18,806 nucleotides of DNA, from assembly GCA_934086255.1 (NCBI GenBank), contig CAKOIB010000011.1:1-18806 (forward strand). The letters run 5' to 3'. The stretch is from an uncultured Bacilli bacterium (lineage in GTDB: Bacteria; Bacillota_I; Bacilli_A; RF39; UBA660). The translations under genes and the position numbers were made by a program. Under the pieces are notes generated by a model. It was given only the letters and a program-made list of their open reading frames with translations, searched no databases and was not told the DNA's origin. Below, piece after piece: positions 1-8,381 of the stretch; the stretch's first letter is position 1, and every line of letters begins with the position of its first letter.

Positions 1-199
1 AATCAATAATACGATATTTTCTTTTTGCTCCTCCACCTTGATGTCTAACAGTGATTCTACCTTGATTATTACGACCAGCTTTATTAGATTTACTAACTAA
101 TAAGCTTTTTTCAGGTTTATTTGTTGTAATTTCATCATTAACAAGTGTACTCATACCTCTTCTTGCATTAGTGGTAGGTTTATAATTTCTAATAGCCAT
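1..199 (-). CDS. rplB: Ribosomal protein L2 (5' part, cut by window edge)
   Basis: This is the start of the 50S protein L2, which binds 23S rRNA near the peptidyl-transferase centre. The 66 visible residues begin [16 protein letters not shown] and contain the L2 N-terminal pattern up to [16 protein letters not shown]. The ATG at 199 follows an AAGGAGG site, 12 bases after the rplW stop. It is the fifth gene of the S10 operon in the usual order. The rest of the gene lies beyond the left edge. Confidence 0.97.
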   Translation of the reverse strand, partial: MAIRNYKPTTNARRGMSTLVNDEITTNKPEKSLLVSKSNKAGRNNQGRITVRHQGGGAKRKYRIID

Positions 200-212
200 T
201 TATAATACCTCC

Positions 213-494
213 TTAACCTAATTCAATTGTTTGCCCTGGAGCTAATGTAACAATTGCTTTTTTCTTACGATTAGTAAGTCCAACATAACGACCTACTCTT
301 CTCTTTTTAGGATGAACATTAATAGTTTTAATGCTCATAACTTTTACATTGAATAATTTTTCAATAGCAAGTTTAATTTCAGTTTTGTTACTTTTTGGAT
401 CTACATAGAAAGAGTAAACTCCATTTTCTCCCGCATAAGCAGCCTTTTCAGTAACAACTGGCGCCTTAATAACGTCTAAATATTTAGTATTCAT
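213..494 (-). CDS. rplW: Ribosomal protein L23
   Basis: L23 sits at the polypeptide exit tunnel of the 50S subunit, where it docks trigger factor and SRP. The 93-residue length is normal. The family signature is clear: an early VVTEKAAY segment, then [18 protein letters not shown] and the basic KKRRVGR stretch of the rRNA-binding loop. Its ATG overlaps the rplD stop by one base (TAATG), which indicates translational coupling. It is fourth in the S10 operon, between rplD and rplB. Confidence 0.97.
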   Translation of the reverse strand: MNTKYLDVIKAPVVTEKAAYAGENGVYSFYVDPKSNKTEIKLAIEKLFNVKVMSIKTINVHPKKRRVGRYVGLTNRKKKAIVTLAPGQTIELG

Positions 495-1117
495 TACTTA
501 AGCACCTCCTTAATGCTTTCTAAAGCAGCATCTTCAATTAAAACCTTTTTAGCACTAACTATATCTAAAACTCCAACTTCATTAGCTTGTAAAAGCATAA
601 TATTTTGTAAATTTCTACTAGCAAGAATAACATTTTCACTATATTCTTTAACTACTACTAATAGTTTTTCACCATCAAGTTTTAAATTAGTAAGCATCTT
701 AATCATATCCTTAGTTTTTGGAGTACTAAGTTTAATTTCATCTACAACAACTAAGTTATTATTTTTAACTTTATATGACCAAGCAGATTTTAATGCTAAC
801 TTTCTTTCTTTTCTATTTTGTTTTTTATTATAACTTCTAGGAACTGGTCCAAAGGCTATACCTCCACCAACCCATTGTACAGATCTAATTGATCCTTGAC
901 GAGCGTTACCTGTACCTTTTTGTCTCCATGGTTTTCTACCACCACCAGAAACTTCAGCACGAGTTTTAGTCTTATGTGTTCCTTGTCTTAATGATGCTTG
1001 TGCAAGCACTATAGCATCTTTTAATACTACATCATTAGGTTCTATTCCAAAAACTTCTTTATCTAGATTTAAATCTTTAATTTTTTCTCCATTTACATTT
1101 AAAAGTTCATATTTCAT
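494..1117 (-). CDS. rplD: Ribosomal protein L4
   Basis: L4 lines the exit tunnel of the 50S subunit; in some bacteria it also represses the S10 operon. I start it at the ATG at 1117 ([10 protein letters not shown], 207 aa), which has an AGGAGG site at ideal spacing. The longer in-frame ORF, 10 codons upstream to 1147, has no such site and would overlap rplC. The hallmark tunnel-loop region with [16 protein letters not shown] and the following [12 protein letters not shown] are present. It is third in the operon and coupled to rplW. Confidence 0.97.
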   Translation of the reverse strand: MKYELLNVNGEKIKDLNLDKEVFGIEPNDVVLKDAIVLAQASLRQGTHKTKTRAEVSGGGRKPWRQKGTGNARQGSIRSVQWVGGGIAFGPVPRSYNKKQNRKERKLALKSAWSYKVKNNNLVVVDEIKLSTPKTKDMIKMLTNLKLDGEKLLVVVKEYSENVILASRNLQNIMLLQANEVGVLDIVSAKKVLIEDAALESIKEVLK

Positions 1118-1133
1118 GTTAATTCCTCCTAAA

Positions 1134-1868
1134 CTATTCAGCATCAACAGTTACTTCTTCAGTAGTAGTAACTTCTTCCACTACTGGTTGTTCTAAAACT
1201 TCTTCTTTAGCATAAGAAATTAAATCAAATGCATCATTCTTCTTATTAGTTTTAACTGCAGATTTAATAATAACTAAAGATTTATTAGGACCTGGAACAC
1301 TACCTTTTACTAAGATACAATTATCTTCCATATCCACTTTAATAATTTCTAGATTTTGAATAGTAACTTGTTCAGATCCCATATGACCAGGTAATGCTTT
1401 ACCAGGTAATACTCTTTTAGGTAACATAGTACCTAGAGATCCTACACCTCTATGATATTTTGAACCGTGTCCCATAGGTCCACGATGTTGGTTATTTTTC
1501 TTAATAACCCCTTGGTAACCCTTTCCTTTACTAATTCCAGTAACATCAACGATTTCACCAGCTTCGAATAAATCAGCCAATACTTCTTGTCCTAAAGTAT
1601 AAGCGCTGATATCTACTCCTTTAATTTCCCTTAAGAAGCGCTTAGGAGCAGTATTTGCTTTTTTAGAATGACCAACACTAGCCTTAGTAGCAAGTTTTTC
1701 TCTAATAGTTTCATAACCAAGTTGAATAGCTTCATAGCCATCACTTTCTAAAGTCTTAACTTGAGTAACAACATTAGGATTAACTTCAATTACTGTAACT
1801 GGTACTAATTTACCATTAGTTCCAAAAACTTGAGTCATTCCAATCTTTCTACCTAAGATTCCTTTCAT
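1134..1868 (-). CDS. rplC: Ribosomal protein L3 with acidic C-terminal tail
   Basis: L3 is an early-assembly 50S protein reaching the peptidyl-transferase centre. The start [15 protein letters not shown], the central loop [17 protein letters not shown] and [10 protein letters not shown] are diagnostic. At 244 aa it is longer than the roughly 205-210 aa usual for bacteria. The surplus is a C-terminal tail of about 30 residues rich in Val, Thr and Glu (for example [11 protein letters not shown]), seen in the sequence and of unknown role. The ATG at 1868 lies 21 bases after the rpsJ stop. The gene is second in the S10 operon. Confidence 0.97.
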   Translation of the reverse strand: MKGILGRKIGMTQVFGTNGKLVPVTVIEVNPNVVTQVKTLESDGYEAIQLGYETIREKLATKASVGHSKKANTAPKRFLREIKGVDISAYTLGQEVLADLFEAGEIVDVTGISKGKGYQGVIKKNNQHRGPMGHGSKYHRGVGSLGTMLPKRVLPGKALPGHMGSEQVTIQNLEIIKVDMEDNCILVKGSVPGPNKSLVIIKSAVKTNKKNDAFDLISYAKEEVLEQPVVEEVTTTEEVTVDAE

Positions 1869-1889
1869 TTTTCATTTTCTCCTTTTTAA

Positions 1890-2201
1890 TTATTTTTGTT
1901 TAATTTGGATATCGACACCACTAGGTAAATCTAAACGTTGTAATGCATCCAATGTTTCTTTACTAGGATTTTTAATATCGATTAATCTTTTGTGAGTTCT
2001 AACTTCATATTGTTCACGAGAATCTTTATACTTATGAACAGCTCTTAAAATTGTAATCTTTTCAACTTCTGTTGGAAGTGGTACTGGACCACTAACTACT
2101 CCCCCAGCACGTTTAACTGTTTCAACAATTTTAGAAGCAGCATTATCAAGAATTCTATGATCATATGACTTTAGTCTAACACGAACATTAACTTCTGACA
2201 T
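1890..2201 (-). CDS. rpsJ: Ribosomal protein S10
   Basis: S10 is a 30S head protein and doubles as NusE in transcription antitermination. The 103 residues match the family length. The segments [15 protein letters not shown], the [16 protein letters not shown] loop and [12 protein letters not shown] are characteristic. It is the first gene of the S10 operon, with a GAAGGAGGG binding site directly upstream and a structured leader and promoter before that. Confidence 0.98.
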   Translation of the reverse strand: MSEVNVRVRLKSYDHRILDNAASKIVETVKRAGGVVSGPVPLPTEVEKITILRAVHKYKDSREQYEVRTHKRLIDIKNPSKETLDALQRLDLPSGVDIQIKQK

Positions 2202-2314
2202 CTTCTTCCCTCCTTCGCCTATATCTAGTATAGACTTGCTCCGAGCAAAAACCCAATAACCAAGTCAACTCAACCTGGTGTATCAGCAACCTTGCACATC
2301 TCAGCAGTCATAAC
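2202..2314 (-). ncRNA. S10 operon 5' leader (structured untranslated region)
   Basis: About 110 bases separate the predicted start of transcription from rpsJ without an ORF. Read on the minus strand, the leader folds into a 7-bp hairpin with one G-U pair (ACCAGGT at 2273-2279 with ACTTGGT at 2259-2265, loop of 7). A second short hairpin follows (TTGCT at 2245-2249 with AGCAA at 2237-2241). It ends in a run like CTAGATATAGGCGAAGGAGG leading into the start codon. From memory, the motifs around these hairpins resemble the leader conserved before rpsJ in many Firmicutes, and would be expected to carry ribosomal-protein autoregulation. That match is recalled, not computed. Confidence 0.6.
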
Positions 2315-2320
2315 ATCAAC

Positions 2321-2349
2321 ATTTTACCATACTATTCTATGAAAATCAA
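2321..2349 (-). promoter_or_regulatory. S10 operon SigA-type promoter
   Basis: On the minus strand there is TTGATT (2344-2349), a 17-bp spacer, and TAAAAT (2321-2326) preceded by TGG, which is an extended -10. Transcription would begin near 2314, giving the leader described separately. Confidence 0.7.
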
Positions 2350-2400
2350 GCATTTTTCTTACAAAAATGCAATATTTTCTAAGAAAAATTAATAAAAATC

Positions 2401-2437
2401 AAAAAAATAGTAAAAATACAAACTTTTACTATTTTTT
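2401..2437 (-). terminator. rpoD intrinsic terminator
   Basis: A perfect 14-bp inverted repeat of A/T-rich sequence (arms 2402-2415 and 2424-2437, 8-base loop) overlaps the rpoD stop codon and runs into a T-rich tract on the minus strand. It separates rpoD from the S10 promoter. Confidence 0.65.
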
Positions 2438-3532
2438 AATATAACTCTTTAACTTAGCAGCCCTTTGAGGATGTCTTAACTTTCTCAAAGCCTTTGCCTC
2501 AATTTGTCTAATTCTTTCTCTTGTAACGTTAAACACTGCACCAATCTCTTCCAAAGTCATTGGACGTTCCTCACCAATACCAAACCTTAACATTAAAACT
2601 TGTTGTTCACGTTCAGACAATACACTAAGAGCTTGCATTATATCATCATGCAATCCAGAATTAACAACATAATCCTCAATACATCTATCATCAGGAACAA
2701 AATCAATTAAAACAGAATCATTATCTCCCTCTCCAATCGGAGTATAAAGTGAAACAGGCACCTCAGAAACTTTCTTTAAATCTAAAACTTTTTCAACAGA
2801 AATACCCATTTCATCCGCTATTTGTTGATTAGTAACCTCAGTACCATACTTTTCAGAAAGCATAGTCTCAACACGAAGCATTTTATTAATTCTCTCATGC
2901 ATATGAACAGGTATCCTAATAGTTCTTGCTTGATCCGCAATTGAACGAGTAATAGCTTGCCTTATCCACCATGTTGCATAAGTAGAAAACTTAAATCCCT
3001 TATCCACATCAAACTTATCAACAGCCTTCATAAGACCCAAATTACCTTCTTGAATTAAATCACTAAAAGCAATATTTCTATTCACATAATGCCTTGCAAC
3101 AGAAACAACCAATCTCAAATTACAATTAATAAGCAATTGCTTAGCCTCAAGATCACCCTTCTTCATTAAAATACCCAACTCTTTTTCCTCTGAAGGACTA
3201 AGCAAAGGATATCTACCAATATCTTGTAAATACAACTTAACAGAATCAGGAAATTGCTTAGGATCTCTAAATAAATCAACATCATCATAAGAACCATCCT
3301 TTAAATCATCCTTATCTTTAATAATATATCCATTATTCTCGATCATTTTCCTTATATTCTCAGTAATCTCAAATCTATCATCCTCAGAAACACCAAGCTT
3401 ATCAAAATAATTTAACATTTTAGAATCAAAAGAATCAAGATCAATTGTTTTATTATTATCAAAAGACTCAGTTCTAATCAAACTATCAAATATTTTTGAA
3501 GAAACACTCTCTAAATAATCATTTTTTTTCAT
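2429..3532 (-). CDS. rpoD: Primary sigma factor SigA/RpoD
   Basis: This is the housekeeping sigma factor that directs RNA polymerase to -35/-10 promoters. At 367 aa it matches Firmicutes SigA. Region 1.2 ([11 protein letters not shown]), regions 2.1-2.4 ([17 protein letters not shown] through [19 protein letters not shown]) and region 4.2 ([20 protein letters not shown], then [10 protein letters not shown]) are all canonical, including the Gln and Thr (E. coli Q437 and T440) that read the -10 element. The ATG at 3532 follows a GGAGGGGG site. It has its own promoter in the gap after the sigma paralogue and its own terminator. Confidence 0.97.
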   Translation of the reverse strand: MKKNDYLESVSSKIFDSLIRTESFDNNKTIDLDSFDSKMLNYFDKLGVSEDDRFEITENIRKMIENNGYIIKDKDDLKDGSYDDVDLFRDPKQFPDSVKLYLQDIGRYPLLSPSEEKELGILMKKGDLEAKQLLINCNLRLVVSVARHYVNRNIAFSDLIQEGNLGLMKAVDKFDVDKGFKFSTYATWWIRQAITRSIADQARTIRIPVHMHERINKMLRVETMLSEKYGTEVTNQQIADEMGISVEKVLDLKKVSEVPVSLYTPIGEGDNDSVLIDFVPDDRCIEDYVVNSGLHDDIMQALSVLSEREQQVLMLRFGIGEERPMTLEEIGAVFNVTRERIRQIEAKALRKLRHPQRAAKLKSYIKK

Positions 3533-3565
3533 AAAAACGTTCCCCCTCCTTAAATATAAGACAAA

Positions 3566-3594
3566 TTATAACATATTAAGAAAAAAAATGCAAA
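3566..3594 (-). promoter_or_regulatory. rpoD promoter (SigA-type, extended -10)
   Basis: Minus strand: TTGCAT (3589-3594), 17-bp spacer, perfect TATAAT (3566-3571) preceded by TGT. It lies in the 68-base gap between the paralogue stop and rpoD, so rpoD need not depend on readthrough. Confidence 0.7.
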
Positions 3595-3600
3595 CTTTTT

Positions 3601-4644
3601 TTACTTAATATAACACTTTAACTCCTTAACACTCTTAGATCTTTCCAACTTAGTAAGAGCCTTTACCTCAATTTGTCTAATTCTTTCTCTTGTAACCCCA
3701 AAGACTTTACTAATCTCAAAAAGAGTCATTGGATGATCACATCCTATACCAAATCTTAACATTATAACCTCTTTTTCCCTTTTGTTTAAAACACTTTCCA
3801 TAACATTAATTAAATCATTAGACAAAAAAGAATTAACAACATCATCACTAACATCCTTATCATCCGCGATAAAATCAATAAGTACACTATCTTCCTCATC
3901 ATTAACCGGAGTATTCAAAGAAACAATAGAATCCGAAACCTGTTTTAAATAAAGCACCTTAGAAACACTAATACCAAGTTCCAAAGCAAGATCTGAATCT
4001 GTATAATCATCATTATATTTAGCAGAAAGCACACTCTCTGCATGAAGCAACCTATTAACTTGCTCATGAACATGAACAGGAAGCCTTATAGTCCTAGAAT
4101 TATCCGCGATATAACGAATTATAGCCTGTTTTACCCACCATGTTGCATAAGTAGAAAACTTATATCCTAAACTAACATCATACTTATCAACCGCAGTCAT
4201 AAGACCAATATTACCTACCTCGATTAAATCCTCAAAACCAACACCTCTATTTTGATACTCCTTAGCAATTGAAACAACCAATCTTAAATTAGAATTAATA
4301 AACTTATCCCTAGCTTCCTTATCACCACTTTTAACCAACTTAGCAAGTGAAACCTCCTCAGAATAACTAAGAAGAGGAATACTACAAACATCATTCATAT
4401 AAATATCTAAATTACTAGTACTCGCAGTATAATTAAAATCACGATTAAAAGAATCATCAAAATAATCCATCTTATTAAGCTTTTCCATAATAATATCAGT
4501 CAAATAAACCCTATCACTTTCTAAAACATTAAGCCTATTATAATACCTAATGAGCACTCTTTTAATATCAGTTTTATCATTATAATTAATTATACTATTA
4601 ATAATCTTATTAGAAATAACTTCATAATACTCATTCTTTTCCAT
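3601..4644 (-). CDS. Second sigma-70 factor, divergent RpoD paralogue
   Basis: A 347-aa sigma-70 family protein collinear with the neighbouring RpoD over regions 1.2, 2, 3 and 4. I start it at the ATG at 4644 ([10 protein letters not shown]) behind AAAGGGGGG; the in-frame ORF extends 9 codons upstream without a comparable site. Region 2.3 aromatics are kept ([10 protein letters not shown]). In region 2.4 the family Thr (E. coli T440) is Ile176 while the Gln (Q437) is kept as Gln173; the next Ser is Tyr178. In region 2.1 the core-binding pair Q406/E407 is Glu142/Val143. Region 4.2 keeps [10 protein letters not shown], so -35 reading should be unchanged. Tandem duplication with altered -10 specificity is my inference. 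The function could instead be stress- or sporulation-related. Confidence 0.93.
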   Translation of the reverse strand: MEKNEYYEVISNKIINSIINYNDKTDIKRVLIRYYNRLNVLESDRVYLTDIIMEKLNKMDYFDDSFNRDFNYTASTSNLDIYMNDVCSIPLLSYSEEVSLAKLVKSGDKEARDKFINSNLRLVVSIAKEYQNRGVGFEDLIEVGNIGLMTAVDKYDVSLGYKFSTYATWWVKQAIIRYIADNSRTIRLPVHVHEQVNRLLHAESVLSAKYNDDYTDSDLALELGISVSKVLYLKQVSDSIVSLNTPVNDEEDSVLIDFIADDKDVSDDVVNSFLSNDLINVMESVLNKREKEVIMLRFGIGCDHPMTLFEISKVFGVTRERIRQIEVKALTKLERSKSVKELKCYIK

Positions 4645-4676
4645 AAAAAGTCCCCCCTTTAATAAAAACAAACAAG

Positions 4677-4705
4677 ATTATACCACATAATAACCAATAA
4701 TGCAA
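4677..4705 (-). promoter_or_regulatory. Promoter of the sigma paralogue
   Basis: Minus strand: TTGCAT (4700-4705), 17-bp spacer, TATAAT (4677-4682) preceded by TGG. The hexamers and spacing are the same as the rpoD promoter about 1.1 kb downstream. It lies just after the terminator of the upstream gene. Confidence 0.7.
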
Positions 4706-4728
4706 TAAAAAAAGAGCAAAAGCTCTTT
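4704..4728 (-). terminator. Intrinsic terminator after the iPGM-like gene
   Basis: A perfect hairpin AAAGAGC-TTTT-GCTCTTT on the minus strand (4711-4728) overlaps the stop codon and is followed by a run of T. This is a classical Rho-independent terminator. Confidence 0.85.
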
Positions 4729-6175
4729 AATAAATAATAATATTACCACTCATTTCATCAGGAATAACAAGTCCTAAAAGACTTATAATCGAAGGAGCAA
4801 CATCACAAAGAGTACCATTTCGAAGCTTATAATCCTTATCACAAACAATAAAATAAACAGGATTCGAAGTGTTAAAAGAATAAGCCCTATTATCCCTAAC
4901 CATTTCCTCAATATTACCATGACTAGAACATATAATAAGTAAATAATCATTATTAAAACATGCCTCATACAAATTCATAATACACTTATCAACACCATTA
5001 ACAGCATCCTTACAAAGTTCATAATCACCAGTATGTCCAGCAATATCACAAGAAGAATAATTAACAACAATAAAATCATAATCATCCATTACATTAATAA
5101 CCTTATCTGTAATATCAAAAGCACAATCAATATTACCACTATCAACACCTCTTTTAGGAATACAAATATTAGATACATTACAATAAGAAACATCCCTATT
5201 ACCATCAAAAAAACGAGTAACACAACTATACTTAGAAAAATCAGCAATACGTAATACTCTTAACTTATTATCACTTAAAACATCAATCAAAGTATTATTA
5301 ACCAAAGTATTAGGAAAAACACACTTACCCTTAAACTTATCACTAATAGGAAACATACTAACACATTTAATATTACAATAAACATTAACATCCAAATAAA
5401 CAGAATAAGAATCAAAAACTAAACTAAATAACTGTTCAAAACAATTACTATTAAAATTAGCAATAATAACCCCATCCCCATCACTAAATATACCATTTCT
5501 ATCAACAAGAGTAGGAACAACATAAGAATCAAATATCTCAAGATCATAAGAAGTATTAATTATACTCATTATATCATCATTAAAAGGACCGACACCATTA
5601 AAAATAACATCATAACACAACTTAGTCTTATCGAAATCCTCATCATTATCCATTACATAATACTTACCACTCAAACTAGCAATATAACAGTTTTCTAAGG
5701 CAATATAAGAAGAAAGCACTTCCAAATTATTAACCGCAGAAGCATCTTCTCCTTCCAAAAATATATGTAAATAAACTAAAACATCATACTTACTAAAAGT
5801 ATCAATTAAAGTCAACAAACATGACAAAGACTCCTCAGACAAAACATAAAATAAATGAAGTCTAGACTTATTATCTTTAACAAAATTAATTACTTCTAAA
5901 ACATTAGAATTATTATAAAAACTACCATCAGAAATAGAACCATTAAAAACATCTAAATCATTAAGAACAACCCTGCCAGTACCAATAGCCATATGACCAG
6001 CCTTACTATCACAAGCACAAAGAGAAATAGAATCTTTTTTACAAACAAGCTTACTATTAGGAAACTCCTTAAGCAACTTATCAATAGCAAAAGTATCAGC
6101 ATCCAAAAAAGCATTACCTAAAGATTCCTTTCTATAACCTAAACCATCTAAAATACAAAGCACTACCTTTTTCAT
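4727..6175 (-). CDS. iPGM-family protein lacking most active-site residues
   Basis: A 482-aa homologue of cofactor-independent phosphoglycerate mutase (usual length about 510), which interconverts 3- and 2-phosphoglycerate. The ILDGLG start, GHMAIGTGR, SGKYYVMD, VNYSSCDIAGHTGD and GLVIPDEMSG tail set the family. Against the Bacillus enzyme, kept residues are Asp10, nucleophile Ser57, Asp144, Lys315, Asp377, His381 and His419. Lost are His123 (segment 116-119 has no His), Arg153 (Glu143), Arg185 (Lys171), Arg191 (Asn177), Arg261 (Asn242), Arg264 (Cys245), metal ligand Asp444 (Ser418) and His462 (Asn435). Mutase activity therefore looks unlikely, so I give no gpmI symbol. It starts 2 bases after the upstream ATPase stop and is transcribed with it. 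Confidence 0.88.
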   Translation of the reverse strand: MKKVVLCILDGLGYRKESLGNAFLDADTFAIDKLLKEFPNSKLVCKKDSISLCACDSKAGHMAIGTGRVVLNDLDVFNGSISDGSFYNNSNVLEVINFVKDNKSRLHLFYVLSEESLSCLLTLIDTFSKYDVLVYLHIFLEGEDASAVNNLEVLSSYIALENCYIASLSGKYYVMDNDEDFDKTKLCYDVIFNGVGPFNDDIMSIINTSYDLEIFDSYVVPTLVDRNGIFSDGDGVIIANFNSNCFEQLFSLVFDSYSVYLDVNVYCNIKCVSMFPISDKFKGKCVFPNTLVNNTLIDVLSDNKLRVLRIADFSKYSCVTRFFDGNRDVSYCNVSNICIPKRGVDSGNIDCAFDITDKVINVMDDYDFIVVNYSSCDIAGHTGDYELCKDAVNGVDKCIMNLYEACFNNDYLLIICSSHGNIEEMVRDNRAYSFNTSNPVYFIVCDKDYKLRNGTLCDVAPSIISLLGLVIPDEMSGNIIIY

Positions 6176-6177
6176 AA

Positions 6178-7446
6178 CTACATACCCTCATTAATACAAC
6201 AACAAGCATAATAAGGAACATACTTAATACCATTTTTCATATCAAAATTACCACTAGTAAGTCTAATAGCAAAAGATAAATTATACTTCTTAATAGCAAG
6301 GAGCAAACTCTTAGACTTAGTATTATCCGAAGAAATAAGTTCAATAGGAATAATCTTACCAGTCCTAGTTTGAACAACAAAATCAACATAAGCCTTTCCA
6401 TCAGAATGAAAATGATAAACATTAAAACCATTAAGTACCAAAGAACAAGCAATACTATTCTCATACAAAATCATCATTAACTTATCATTCATAAGAAGCC
6501 TATTACCACTTACATTCATCCTTTTATACAAAATCCCAGTATCATTATAATAAACCTTAAAACTCTCCTCATCCTTACACTTACTAATCGGAGATACCAT
6601 TTCATTAAGACGAATACTTTTAATTACCATATTATTACTTTCTAAATAATCCAAACAACGACTATAATCCTTACTCCTAGCACCACTTCTAACCAAACCA
6701 TATAAAAACTTTCTATTAGACTTAAGAAGTTGAATAGAAATACTACTAAATATTTCATTATTACGTTTAATATCAATCAAATTATCCAAAGAAAACCACT
6801 TATTCTTCAATAAAACAATATTATTCTCATGAATCGAACTAAGCAAATTATAAGAAGAATCCAAATGATACTCAACAATTGCATTAGGATACCCACCACA
6901 TATAATATAATCATTATAACACTCCATAGCAAGAGCATGAAAAGGCATAGGATTATTAGTCTTAAAACTATCCTCAATAAAAGCAATAAGCTGCTCCTTA
7001 CCAATAAACTTTAAATACTCAAAAAAACTAACCAATTGCATCTTCTTTAAAACAACATTCTTACCCTTACATAAATCAACCATAGAAAACTCATCAGTAA
7101 TCATAATAACATGATAAGAGGAATTATTAAACAAATTAACAACACTCTTAAGAACCTTTTCAGTAACATTATCAAAAATAATTAATGTTTCATCCTTAAA
7201 AATAGTCTCTAAAGAAATAGCACTAAGACCACGAATAAGTTTATCAAGAGTACTATTCTTATCAAAAACATAACTAAGTTCTAAATTATCATTACAATCA
7301 AAATAAACAGTATTCTTATACTCACTTTTTCCAAAAGAAAGAGCACTATAAGTCTTACCACATCCACTTATTCCATAAAGCATCATAGGTCTTTTATTAC
7401 CATCAACCTTCCATTTAAGTAACTCACCACTAATTTTTCGTTCCAT
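6178..7446 (-). CDS. AAA/DUF4143-type ATPase, degenerate motifs
   Basis: A 422-aa protein resembling the AAA_14 plus DUF4143 family (ATPase with a C-terminal PD-(D/E)XK-like domain, physiological role poorly known). The start is the ATG at 7446 (MERKISGELLKWK), 9 bases after GGGAGG. Walker A is GISGCGKT (residues 25-32). The Walker B strand is LIIFDNV (about 88-94), where the family's usual DE is DN. The C-terminal VDFVV...GKIIPIEL block matches the family's VDFxV...IPIEVK, but the lysine is replaced by Ile. It forms a two-gene unit with the iPGM-like gene. Cysteines near the end (YYACCC) are unusual. Family assignment is by motif recall. Confidence 0.75.
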   Translation of the reverse strand: MERKISGELLKWKVDGNKRPMMLYGISGCGKTYSALSFGKSEYKNTVYFDCNDNLELSYVFDKNSTLDKLIRGLSAISLETIFKDETLIIFDNVTEKVLKSVVNLFNNSSYHVIMITDEFSMVDLCKGKNVVLKKMQLVSFFEYLKFIGKEQLIAFIEDSFKTNNPMPFHALAMECYNDYIICGGYPNAIVEYHLDSSYNLLSSIHENNIVLLKNKWFSLDNLIDIKRNNEIFSSISIQLLKSNRKFLYGLVRSGARSKDYSRCLDYLESNNMVIKSIRLNEMVSPISKCKDEESFKVYYNDTGILYKRMNVSGNRLLMNDKLMMILYENSIACSLVLNGFNVYHFHSDGKAYVDFVVQTRTGKIIPIELISSDNTKSKSLLLAIKKYNLSFAIRLTSGNFDMKNGIKYVPYYACCCINEGM

Positions 7447-7479
7447 AAAATGTATCCTCCCTACCATAATCCTAACTTA

Positions 7480-7508
7480 AGTATAAAACAAACCCAAATA
7501 AAAAGCAA
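7480..7508 (-). promoter_or_regulatory. Promoter of the ATPase/iPGM-like unit
   Basis: Minus strand: TTGCTT (7503-7508), 17-bp spacer, TATACT (7480-7485). The -35 sits inside the downstream arm of the spo0A terminator hairpin. The two genes that follow end at the terminator near 4704-4728. Confidence 0.5.
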
Positions 7509-7520
7509 GCATAAACTTGC
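7499..7520 (-). terminator. spo0A intrinsic terminator
   Basis: Minus-strand hairpin GCAAG (7516-7520) with CTTGC (7505-7509), 6-base loop, followed by five T residues, a few bases after the spo0A stop. Confidence 0.75.
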
Positions 7521-7525
7521 ATTAT

Positions 7526-8287
7526 CTAAACAGCAACAGTGCCAAACTCCAACCTAAGCTTATCCGCAATAGTAACAAAAAACTCACTATTCGTAGGCTT
7601 AGCCTTATCAATATCGACACTATGACCAAAAATCTCTTCCATTAAATCCCAATTACCACGATTCCAACTAACCTCAATAGCATGCCTAATCGCACGTTCC
7701 ACTCGAGATACAGTTGTATCATATCTACTAGCAATCTCAGGATAAAGTTCCTTAGTAATACCACCAATAACATCAGGACGATTATATATAATAGAAATAC
7801 CCTCCCTTATATACTGATATCCTTTTATATGAGATGGAACACCAAGTTCATGTAAAACATTCGTAATTGATATCTGTAAATTCTGATGATACAAATCAAT
7901 AGACTTATTATCATAACTATTATCAAGTTCCAATATCTTCTTTTCCAAAAAAGAAAGTTCAAAAGGCTTAAGCATAAAATAATTAACACCAAGCTCAGAT
8001 ACTTTTCTAATCATATCCTGAGTATTATAAGAAGTAAGAACAATTACTCTCTTATCAATACCTTCCTTTCTCATTTCCTCTAAAACAGCTACTCCATCCA
8101 TCTTAGGCATTATAAGATCAAGTAATAAAACATCATAATTACTAACATTTCTTATAAGTTCCATGCCCTCTTCACCATTTTTCGCAGTACCAACTACATC
8201 AATATCTGCGTGACTACTAAAATACTCCTTAATCATACCAACTAACTCTACGTTATCGTCTACTACAATTAAATTAATTTTTTTCAT
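7526..8287 (-). CDS. spo0A: Sporulation master regulator Spo0A
   Basis: A response regulator that, once phosphorylated, binds 0A boxes and commits the cell to sporulation. It has 253 aa with the start at the ATG at 8287 ([12 protein letters not shown]) behind GGGAG; upstream in-frame ATGs lack better sites. The receiver is complete: Asp10/Asp11, phosphorylation site Asp57 in [12 protein letters not shown], Thr85, Lys107 in MLKPFE. The C-terminal effector domain has the near-invariant [15 protein letters not shown] and AKPTNSEF blocks of Spo0A. It has its own promoter with two 0A boxes and its own terminator, so autoregulation is likely. Confidence 0.97.
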   Translation of the reverse strand: MKKINLIVVDDNVELVGMIKEYFSSHADIDVVGTAKNGEEGMELIRNVSNYDVLLLDLIMPKMDGVAVLEEMRKEGIDKRVIVLTSYNTQDMIRKVSELGVNYFMLKPFELSFLEKKILELDNSYDNKSIDLYHQNLQISITNVLHELGVPSHIKGYQYIREGISIIYNRPDVIGGITKELYPEIASRYDTTVSRVERAIRHAIEVSWNRGNWDLMEEIFGHSVDIDKAKPTNSEFFVTIADKLRLEFGTVAV

Positions 8288-8337
8288 TTTCTCTCCCTTC
8301 ATTTTACTACCACGCAACTACATTGTACTACAAAAAA

Positions 8338-8366
8338 ATATTATTTTCTAGAGTTTCTTTTGTCTA
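8338..8366 (-). promoter_or_regulatory. spo0A promoter (SigA-type)
   Basis: Minus strand: TAGACA (8361-8366), 17-bp spacer, TAATAT (8338-8343). The -35 is embedded in a 0A-box-like heptamer, an arrangement known for Spo0A-activated SigA promoters. The -10 is a weak match, which fits an activator-dependent promoter. A second TACAAT lies nearer the gene but lacks a good -35. Confidence 0.5.
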
Positions 8367-8377
8367 AATATGTCGAA
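8361..8377 (+). promoter_or_regulatory. Tandem 0A boxes upstream of spo0A
   Basis: TGTCGAA (8371-8377) is a perfect match to the Spo0A site TGNCGAA. TGTCTAA (8361-8367) has one mismatch and starts exactly 10 bases away, the one-turn spacing known for dimer-binding 0A boxes. The degenerate box overlaps the -35 of spo0A. Confidence 0.7.
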
Positions 8378-8381
8378 AGTG

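Noticed and set aside
3579..3610. Terminator between the two sigma genes
   Set aside because: The A/T-only repeat has a mismatch, overlaps the rpoD -35 and has no G-C pairs in a useful place; too weak to call.
5033..5254. Plus-strand ORF rich in Ile, Asn and Thr opposite the iPGM-like gene
   Set aside because: It is an antisense shadow of T-rich coding sequence: low complexity, no ribosome binding site. The same holds for similar plus-strand ORFs at 513-833, 6829-7014, 7886-8083 and 14104-14292.
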